Shown here: positions 15,244 to 20,801 of the stretch, piece by piece
Numbering within the stretch: position 1 is the first letter of the stretch
How the letters are laid out: each line of letters opens with the position of its first letter
DNA from: Candidatus Poribacteria bacterium
GTDB lineage: Bacteria > Poribacteria > DTPJ01
Length of the DNA stretch: 20,801 nucleotides
NCBI GenBank assembly: GCA_011334435.1
Contig: DTPJ01000006.1
Span: 1-20,801, forward strand
Direction of reading: 5' to 3'
Made by a program: the position numbers and the translations under genes
Notes under the pieces: generated by a model
What the model was told of the DNA's origin: nothing
The model's database searches: none
The model's input: only the letters and a program-made list of their open reading frames with translations

Positions 15244-15713
15244 ACTTCCGCCTCCTGTTCTATATCCAGATATATCAAAGCAGGGTTATCTTCAACCATA
15301 AAGGTAAGGCTATTATCATTTTCGTATATTTCTTGCCATTCAAGTTCGCTAACCTCTGATACAGAAGGAGGGGATAGATTAAATATCGGCTCACTGCCAT
15401 AAGCACTAGAGAGAAATTGACCACAGACAACATTAGCCAACTCTGCAAGAGCATCTTTTGCATCATTCGCGCAATTATCATCTTCCATATCAGTTCCAAG
15501 AACATTAGCTGCCATTTCAATACATAACTCAGGAGAAGCTAATATACCGATATTGCCATTTTTGTAACCGTTGAATGATACATTGACATGAAGGTAATCA
15601 GGGTTGTCTAACAAAATGCTCTCTTTTTCGCATTCTTCACCAAACATAAAAGCATATCGCATGAGAACATCACAAAAAACTTCTGAAAGAACTGTTTTAT
15701 ATTCATCCAACAT
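15240..15713 (-). CDS. cheX: CheX-like CheY-P phosphatase
   Basis: The 157-residue product belongs to the CheC/CheX/FliY group. The diagnostic E-x-x-N phosphatase motif appears once, as E91-L-A-N94 in DALAELANVVCG. The single motif and the length fit CheX rather than CheC, which usually has two. The family dephosphorylates CheY-P, so this gene would provide signal termination in place of CheZ, which is not seen. The ATG lies inside the end of cheY (11-base overlap) and the stop overlaps the cheB start, giving tight coupling of three consecutive genes. Confidence 0.85.
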   Translation of the reverse strand: MLDEYKTVLSEVFCDVLMRYAFMFGEECEKESILLDNPDYLHVNVSFNGYKNGNIGILASPELCIEMAANVLGTDMEDDNCANDAKDALAELANVVCGQFLSSAYGSEPIFNLSPPSVSEVSELEWQEIYENDNSLTFMVEDNPALIYLDIEQEAEV

Positions 15714-16092
15714 GTTTTTCCCCCAATATGTCTTCTACAAGATTTTTTATAAGCTCAGGGGTAAAAGGTTTTCTGACATAAGCCTTCACTCCTTTTGCCC
15801 TCATTTCTTCAATACGAGTCTGACTGCCTTCTGTTGATACTATAACTACTGGTATAGTTTTTAACAGACCGTCTTTTGCCATTTGATCAACCATTTCAAC
15901 CCCATCCATTTCAGGCATGTTAATATCAGCTAAAACTAAATCAATCCAATTCTCGTCTAATATTTTAAGCGCCACTCTTCCGTTTTCAGCCTCATATAAT
16001 TGATTGATTGGGATGCCTGAAAGATTAAGCGTTTTTGAGATGACCATCCTTGTTGTTCTAGAATCATCTACTATAAGAATGTTATAAGACAT
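15703..16092 (-). CDS. cheY: CheY, chemotaxis response regulator
   Basis: The 129-residue protein is a single receiver domain without an output domain. It shows the acidic pocket (VDDSR, Asp9 and Asp10), phospho-acceptor Asp56 in LADINMP, the switch Ser86/Thr87 region (VSTEGS) and Lys108 in RKPF. CheY-P binds the flagellar motor switch to change rotation. GGGAG lies 8 bases before the ATG, a better ribosome site than most in the operon. It lies between cheD and cheX, so its phosphatase is encoded immediately after it. Confidence 0.95.
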   Translation of the reverse strand: MSYNILIVDDSRTTRMVISKTLNLSGIPINQLYEAENGRVALKILDENWIDLVLADINMPEMDGVEMVDQMAKDGLLKTIPVVIVSTEGSQTRIEEMRAKGVKAYVRKPFTPELIKNLVEDILGEKHVG

Positions 16093-16109
16093 TACTAAAT
16101 CTCCCTATT

Positions 16110-16586
16110 TCATAGTTCAATTCTTTTGTCACGAGATTTGACTGTAACTCTACCATTAATGATCTCAAGGTAAAGAGTTCTGGAATCATTTCCGCCGATG
16201 TCTTCGGCAGTTATTAAGACGCTGTTTTTCCAAAGCAACTTACGCAAGGTCATATAATTTCGTTCGCCAATGTTGAAAAATCCTTTATCATCAAGGATCT
16301 GCGAACAACCAGCGACTTTGACAATGATCCTATTTTTCTGTGCACCTAACCTGTATGCTTCATTGAATAACAGAGGAACCCCAGTATCTACAAACATACA
16401 CGGAAAACTCTGTGCCTTTTGAATATCAATTTTAGAATTTGGAAGCATACAATGGATCATTCCACCAACTCGGGCAACGGGATCATATATGGTAACGCCT
16501 ATACATGATCCAAGTGAATATGTCACAAGAACATCATCGGGTTGATTTGAAACCCGCATCTCTGATATACCAATTGTATAATTCAT
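16110..16586 (-). CDS. cheD: CheD, chemoreceptor glutamine deamidase
   Basis: The 158-residue product has the CheD catalytic residues: Cys28 in YSLGSCIGV, His45 in GGMIHCMLP and Thr68 in FVDTGVPLL. CheD deamidates receptor glutamines and in several bacteria also interacts with CheC/CheX-type phosphatases, which fits the nearby cheX. The start is ambiguous. The ATG at 16586 has GGGAG only two to three bases before it, while a GTG at 16595 in the same frame has no ribosome site. I favour the ATG because family members begin close to this point. The gene ends in TGA, showing that TGA is a normal stop in this genome. Confidence 0.92.
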   Translation of the reverse strand: MNYTIGISEMRVSNQPDDVLVTYSLGSCIGVTIYDPVARVGGMIHCMLPNSKIDIQKAQSFPCMFVDTGVPLLFNEAYRLGAQKNRIIVKVAGCSQILDDKGFFNIGERNYMTLRKLLWKNSVLITAEDIGGNDSRTLYLEIINGRVTVKSRDKRIEL

Positions 16587-16649
16587 CTCTCCCACTTATA
16601 ATTCTTTGCTTAGTGTTTTGATAAATTTGTTTAGTTAAAAATAATATTT

Positions 16650-17486
16650 TTATGATTCTTTCAGATAAACTGATGGTTTAATTGTCCTGAAACCGTTTGT
16701 CAGACCTATCAGGCTTTCTGCGTGTCCTACAAAGAGATAACCATTCGGCTTTAATAAACGAAATATCTCGTTTATCAGTCTTCGCCTTGTGTTTTGATCA
16801 AAATATATCATCACATTCCTACAGAAAATTACGTCCATAGGTCCCTGCATTGGAAACGGCGTTTCTGATAGATTTAATCTTTTAAAGACGATCATATTTC
16901 TTAACACTGGTTTAACTTTATACGATACGCTATTTAGATTATTAATCTTATCAAAATATTTTTCTATGAAATCTTCTGGGATTTGATAAGTTTTTTCGGC
17001 TTCATAGATACCCATTTGGGCTTTATCTAAAACTCGTGTTGATATGTCAGTAGCAAGGATTTTGGTATCAAAATTTCCGCCTATTGAATCCAAAACAGTC
17101 ATCGCTATTGAATATGGTTCTTCTCCACTGGAACACGCAGAAGACCATATACGAAACCTTCTTTGACCTGACGCAGTCCATTCTTTTAGCAGAATTCTTA
17201 ACAGATTAAAATGATCGCTATCTCTGAAAAAACTCGTCACATTAGTAGATATCGCATCTAAAAGATGGACGATCTCATTTTCGTCATTGCTTTCTATAAC
17301 CTGTTTTAGATACTCTGCATGGTTAGACAAGCCTAAAGCCCGCATTCGCTTTCCAACCCTAGCTCTTATTAAGGATTCCTTGCTAGTATCAAGTTTAATA
17401 CCACTTCTTTTGTATACCAGTTCCCTAATACGATCAAATATCTCTTTATCTGATGTATCTCCTGTTTCTAACTCGTATGTGTTCAC
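16650..17486 (-). CDS. cheR: CheR, chemoreceptor methyltransferase
   Basis: The 278-residue product has an N-terminal helical domain (about 10-75) and a class I methyltransferase domain. Landmarks are STNVTSFFRD (80-89), the S-adenosylmethionine motif SACSSGEEPYS (116-126), ILATDIS and FCRNVMIYF (221-229). CheR methylates receptor glutamates and opposes CheB. I begin at the GTG at 17486, which has GAAGG 9 bases upstream; the open frame extends 11 codons to a TTG but those residues (LFFNFGR) do not resemble CheR. The 70-base gap to cheW holds only a weak 6-bp inverted repeat. Confidence 0.94.
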   Translation of the reverse strand: MNTYELETGDTSDKEIFDRIRELVYKRSGIKLDTSKESLIRARVGKRMRALGLSNHAEYLKQVIESNDENEIVHLLDAISTNVTSFFRDSDHFNLLRILLKEWTASGQRRFRIWSSACSSGEEPYSIAMTVLDSIGGNFDTKILATDISTRVLDKAQMGIYEAEKTYQIPEDFIEKYFDKINNLNSVSYKVKPVLRNMIVFKRLNLSETPFPMQGPMDVIFCRNVMIYFDQNTRRRLINEIFRLLKPNGYLFVGHAESLIGLTNGFRTIKPSVYLKES

Positions 17487-17556
17487 TGCATCGTTCCTTC
17501 CAAAGTTGAAAAACAGCAAAAACTGATACTACAAAAATGGCAGTTTAGAAAATCGC

Positions 17557-18081
17557 CTATGTTAGATTCATTCCGTCTGCTAAAACCTGATCAATATCCA
17601 ATAGAATTTTTATCTCGTCCTTAATTTTCGCTATTCCCATTATGTAATGAGAGTCAAGGCTTATATTAAATTGGGGGGTTTCTTCAATCTCACTCGCAGA
17701 AATATCAAGCACTTCTGATACAGAATCAACAAGTATGCCAACCATCATTGGCTTACCGTTTTGGGTGACATCCACTACTATTATACAAGTTTCGTTTGTA
17801 TCCTCGGTAATGCCCATTCCAAACTTTGAGTGCAGATCAACAACTGGGTGTATCTTACCTCTGAGATTGATTACCCCTCTGACATAATGAGGCATATTTG
17901 GGACTTTTGTTATATCCATTAGACCGATAATCTCTCTGACTTTAAGGATTTCAATACCATATCCCTCATTACCTAATACAAAGGTCAAATATTTACCAGC
18001 AAGTTTAGAAACATCTTTATCCTCACCGGATTCCATAACAGCAGTGCTGATTTCATTTTGTTCAATCATTGTTTCAGCCAT
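17557..18081 (-). CDS. cheW: CheW, chemotaxis coupling protein
   Basis: The 174-residue product is a single CheW domain, with KYLTFVLGNEGYGIEILKVREII near residue 30, then VPNMPHYVRGVINLRGKIHPVVDL (about 60-83) and ILVDSVSEVLDI. It links chemoreceptors to CheA at the membrane arrays. A 29-residue acidic N-terminal extension precedes the domain, which makes it slightly longer than the E. coli protein. AGGAG lies 10 bases before the ATG. The gene starts 33 bases after cheA ends. Confidence 0.95.
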   Translation of the reverse strand: MAETMIEQNEISTAVMESGEDKDVSKLAGKYLTFVLGNEGYGIEILKVREIIGLMDITKVPNMPHYVRGVINLRGKIHPVVDLHSKFGMGITEDTNETCIIVVDVTQNGKPMMVGILVDSVSEVLDISASEIEETPQFNISLDSHYIMGIAKIKDEIKILLDIDQVLADGMNLT

Positions 18082-18114
18082 TTTTATTACACTCCTTTTT
18101 TAAAAAATTCAATT

Positions 18115-20424
18115 TTATGCAGCCAAACTGGAATTCATTCCTGTTATAGCCAACTTGACGATGCCTGCGACATCTAATATTAGTCCAACCCGACCGTCAG
18201 CCATTATGGCTCCGCCCGAGATGCCCTTCAAATCTCCCATAGATTCACCTAAACTTTTAATCACTATCTGCTGATGTCCGACTAAACTGTCCACCATAAA
18301 CCCAACCTGCTTTCCCTCATCTTCAACGACGACTATCAATGCTTCTGTTGGGTCTTTTATTGCATCATGCAATTGAAAGAGGTTAGATATGCGGAACATC
18401 GGCAGGAGTTTCCCACGAATGCAAAGCATCTCTGAGTTCCCCATGACCGTTGATATTTCCTCTGATTTTGGTCTAATTGATTCTACAACTGACAGGGTTG
18501 GTATGATATATTGTTCAGAACCAACTTGAACGATAATGCCGTCCATAATTGCCAAAGTTAGTGGCAACCGAAGCATAAACGTTGCTCCCTTTCCGACAAC
18601 AGAATGTATCTCTACCTGCCCTCTCAATGCCTGCACGTTACGATTGACTACGTCCATTCCAACTCCACGACCAGAGACATCTGTTACGACTTTCGCAGTG
18701 GAAAATCCCGGCATAAAGATCAAATTGTAAATCTCCTGTTCGGACAATACTTGATCTTCTCTGATAATCCCGCGTTCTTTTGCCTTTGCCAGTATTGCAT
18801 CTTTATCAAGCCCCTTTCCATCATCGCTAACCTCAATAATAATGTCACCGCCTTTATGGAAAGCTTTTAACGAGATATGACCTATTTCAGATTTGCCGAG
18901 TTTGACACGTTCTGAAGGAGATGATTCAATACCATGATCTATGGCGTTTCTTATCATGTGTGTCAAAGGATCGCTTATCTTTTCAACAACGCTTTTGTCA
19001 AGTTCTGTATCTTCTCCTGACATAGTAAATTCTATCTTTTTTCCGCTTTTTTTCGCTAAATCACGGGCTAATCTCGCCATTCTCTCAAAAACAGGACGGA
19101 CAGGCATCATACGAAGCGACATGCCTATTTCTTGCAGTTCACGGGTTATCTTATTTAAGTGTGCGAGATTCCTAGATACTCTGGCAGATGCTTTATTCAT
19201 GATCTCTGTATCTTGTGTCACCATAGATTCTGCAATGACTAATTCACCTATCATATCAACTAATCTGTCAAGACGTTCTGCCTCTATCTTTATGGTTTCT
19301 TTTACTACTCCTTGTGAAGATACTAACCTTGCCTGAGACCTTTCTTGAAAATCCTTTTGATCTGATAGCTGAGTTGCTTCTTTAATTCCATGATCTTCCT
19401 TAATTTCCTGATCAATTTTTATAATATTGGTCTCAATTTCTTTTGTTTCATCGGGACTTGATACTAAATTGTCCATTTCTGAAGTTTGTTCTTGATCCGA
19501 TTCTTGCACTACTTCAGTAGAGGGAATTGACGTAGCTTGTTCTTTTGAAGTATCGTTTTCGCTTATAATCTCGCCTAAACTCGCTGATTTTATAGCAGAT
19601 AGAAGTTCTGAAAGTGGCAAATTATGGACTAAAGCCTTTTTAGTGGATAACGCAGTCTCAACATCAGAGATCATCTGCTTCATAGCATCAACAGCGTTAA
19701 ATGTAACATCAATAGGAGCGCCGACAAGAAGCAATTCCCCTTTTCTTGCCCGATCAAGCAGATCTTCAGTCGCATGGGCAAGCGTCGCTATATCTTTAAG
19801 GTTAAGAAATCCAGCAACGCCTTTTATAGTATGGAAAGACCTATATACAGCATTTAACGCATCGTTGTTTTTCGGATCACTTTCTATGTTGAGAAGTTGC
19901 ACATCGGCTTCATGTAAATGCTCTCTTGCTTCAACGATGAAATCAGCTATAAGGGATTCATCACCGATCAAAACAGATTGTTCAGAAGCTACATCAGTTG
20001 AATCATCTGATTTTGAAGCCTGCTCTTTAATTATTTCAGAGGTCTCTTGCTCTTTTTCTTCTGCTTTTTCTGTTATCTCGTTTCCCATATCCAGACCGTC
20101 AGGAATGAATTCGTTGAGTTCATTGGGAATTCCTGCTTCATTTATATTACGATTGTGAACCGCAATGGATTGCATAGAACTAATAGTTTGAGATATAACC
20201 TCAATTGCCCTGTTTTTATCTTCCACTTCATCAAGTATAATCTTTTCTATTAGCTTTGATGCTGCTATCGCAATTTTTGCCAAAGTTTGATTTTGCTCTG
20301 TTTTAGCTAAATTTGCTATTTCCTCAAACCGTTTGTATAAATCCGCAAGTGCTTGTAAATCCGTTAAATCAGCCATAACGAAAGTAACAGAAAGCTCCTC
20401 AATTTTTTGTATAAATTCGCTCAT
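18115..20424 (-). CDS. cheA: CheA, chemotaxis histidine kinase
   Basis: The 769-residue product has an extra helical N-terminal region (1-90) and a low-complexity acidic linker. The Hpt domain at about 155-260 has phospho-accepting His198 in FHTIKG. A long charged linker follows (about 290-370), with no evident CheY-binding P2 domain. Then come the dimerisation helices and the ATPase with N box HMIRNAIDHG, G1 DDGKGL, F box FSTA and G2 GRGVGMDVV. The C-terminal CheW-like domain ends near 765. It autophosphorylates in response to receptors and passes phosphate to CheY and CheB. The Hpt domain is preceded by about 150 residues instead of lying at the N-terminus, which is unusual. It is the first gene after the sigma-28-type promoter. 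Confidence 0.97.
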   Translation of the reverse strand: MSEFIQKIEELSVTFVMADLTDLQALADLYKRFEEIANLAKTEQNQTLAKIAIAASKLIEKIILDEVEDKNRAIEVISQTISSMQSIAVHNRNINEAGIPNELNEFIPDGLDMGNEITEKAEEKEQETSEIIKEQASKSDDSTDVASEQSVLIGDESLIADFIVEAREHLHEADVQLLNIESDPKNNDALNAVYRSFHTIKGVAGFLNLKDIATLAHATEDLLDRARKGELLLVGAPIDVTFNAVDAMKQMISDVETALSTKKALVHNLPLSELLSAIKSASLGEIISENDTSKEQATSIPSTEVVQESDQEQTSEMDNLVSSPDETKEIETNIIKIDQEIKEDHGIKEATQLSDQKDFQERSQARLVSSQGVVKETIKIEAERLDRLVDMIGELVIAESMVTQDTEIMNKASARVSRNLAHLNKITRELQEIGMSLRMMPVRPVFERMARLARDLAKKSGKKIEFTMSGEDTELDKSVVEKISDPLTHMIRNAIDHGIESSPSERVKLGKSEIGHISLKAFHKGGDIIIEVSDDGKGLDKDAILAKAKERGIIREDQVLSEQEIYNLIFMPGFSTAKVVTDVSGRGVGMDVVNRNVQALRGQVEIHSVVGKGATFMLRLPLTLAIMDGIIVQVGSEQYIIPTLSVVESIRPKSEEISTVMGNSEMLCIRGKLLPMFRISNLFQLHDAIKDPTEALIVVVEDEGKQVGFMVDSLVGHQQIVIKSLGESMGDLKGISGGAIMADGRVGLILDVAGIVKLAITGMNSSLAA

Positions 20425-20518
20425 CCCCGTCTATACTCCATTAGAAGGTTCAAATAACAAAGTTCAAATTTTATCCAGAAAATGTTTATGCCCTAATTGA
20501 TTAATATTGTTAGCTTAT

Positions 20519-20546
20519 ATATCGGCAATAAATTTTAAAAACTTTA
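20519..20546 (-). promoter_or_regulatory. Sigma-28 (FliA) promoter of the chemotaxis operon
   Basis: On the minus strand TAAAGTTT (20546-20539) is followed after 12 bases by GCCGATAT (20526-20519). The established sigma-28/sigma-D consensus is TAAAGTTT-N11-GCCGATAA (or -AT), so all -35 bases match and the -10 is the sigma-D form, with a one-base longer spacer. Transcription would begin near 20511 and leave an untranslated leader of about 87 bases before cheA. Confidence 0.8.
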
Positions 20547-20571
20547 GCGACAGAATATAAAAAATTTATCT

Positions 20572-20628
20572 TTTTTAGCTAAAAATTTAAGATACTGGTA
20601 ATTCTAAAATGCTAATCAAAACCAGTAT
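20572..20628. repeat. AT-rich palindrome and inverted repeat upstream of the sigma-28 promoter
   Basis: TTTTTAGCTAAAAA (20572-20585) is a perfect 14-bp palindrome. ATACTGGT (20592-20599) and ACCAGTAT (20621-20628) are an 8-bp inverted repeat 21 bases apart. Both lie upstream of the cheA -35, in a 329-base gap with no gene, where an UP element, activator sites or the end of the preceding transcript could be. Nothing else recognisable was seen in this gap. Confidence 0.35.
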
Positions 20629-20753
20629 TTATCAAAGTTTGAATTAAATGTTTATATGAAAATGCTCATTAAGTAAAACAATTTCACCTATGAAAAAGTT
20701 TGTCAACAATAAATTTGTCACCAGTAGATCGGAGAAAGAAAATACTAATCCTT

Positions 20754-20801
20754 TTAGAAGGCAAAATCCATTGGGTCTCTAAAGGACCAGTCGTCAGTCA
20801 T
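20754..20801 (-). CDS. C-terminal end of an unidentified gene, cut by the window edge
   Basis: Sixteen codons on the minus strand end in TAA at 20756-20754 and read MTDDWSFRDPMDFAF. The dense polar and aromatic composition, after a strongly AT-rich gap, suggests the end of a real gene rather than noise. The family cannot be recognised from so few residues. The ATG at the very edge could be internal. Confidence 0.35.
   Translation of the reverse strand: MTDDWSFRDPMDFAF

Noticed and set aside
15384..15391. GCCGATAT on the minus strand within cheX, resembling a sigma-28 -10 box
   Set aside because: No TAAA element occurs about 15 bases upstream and the site is inside coding sequence, so it is a chance match.
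19643..20158. A 171-codon plus-strand frame inside cheA
   Set aside because: It is antisense to the Hpt and linker region of CheA, with a serine-rich shadow composition and no start signals.
1..20801. CRISPR array, tRNA, rRNA or insertion sequence
   Set aside because: No regularly spaced repeats, no cloverleaf or rRNA-like stretch, and no transposase or terminal repeats were seen on either strand.

Overview
The window is a low-GC bacterial chromosome segment with short intergenic gaps. Paired LamG lectin-fold proteins, a fucosidase-like glycoside hydrolase, a Gfo/Idh/MocA oxidoreductase, a uroporphyrinogen-decarboxylase-like protein and several lipoproteins suggest a Gram-negative lineage such as Candidatus Poribacteria. 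That assignment is inference from gene content and style; no phylogenetic marker was analysed. A complete chemotaxis core and a flagellar-type sigma factor suggest a motile, free-living cell rather than a sessile symbiont.

Left part (1-6834). A lipoprotein, cut by the window edge, and a Gfo/Idh/MocA oxidoreductase run on the minus strand. A 490-base divergent gap then holds tandem repeats, a homopyrimidine mirror repeat and a small inverted repeat. Next comes a plus-strand unit of four closely spaced genes: a divergent GroEL, an unrecognised protein, a UroD/MtaA-like protein and a HI0933-type flavoprotein. The GroEL has lost the catalytic aspartate of its GDGTTT motif, ends in histidines, and has no groES beside it.

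Middle part (6939-14168). Two tandem secreted LamG proteins are followed four bases later by a six-heme cytochrome c whose frame is interrupted by a single in-frame TGA. A strong hairpin starts 12 nt after that TGA. On the minus strand lie a discoidin-like lipoprotein and a lipoprotein that fuses a cysteine-less thioredoxin fold to an M61-like metallopeptidase. A FliA-type sigma factor precedes them. A 512-base divergent gap with a good housekeeping promoter for fliA and several inverted repeats separates fliA from a GH29-like gene.

Right part (14218-20801). A seven-gene minus-strand chemotaxis operon reads cheA-cheW-cheR-cheD-cheY-cheX-cheB. Its leader carries a near-consensus sigma-28 promoter (TAAAGTTT-N12-GCCGATAT). 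The sigma factor encoded about 8 kb away is therefore the probable direct activator of this operon. CheA phosphorylates CheY and CheB, CheW couples CheA to receptors, CheR/CheB/CheD adapt the receptors, and CheX removes phosphate from CheY. No receptor or flagellar structural gene lies in the window.

No rRNA, tRNA, CRISPR array, insertion sequence or transposase was seen.
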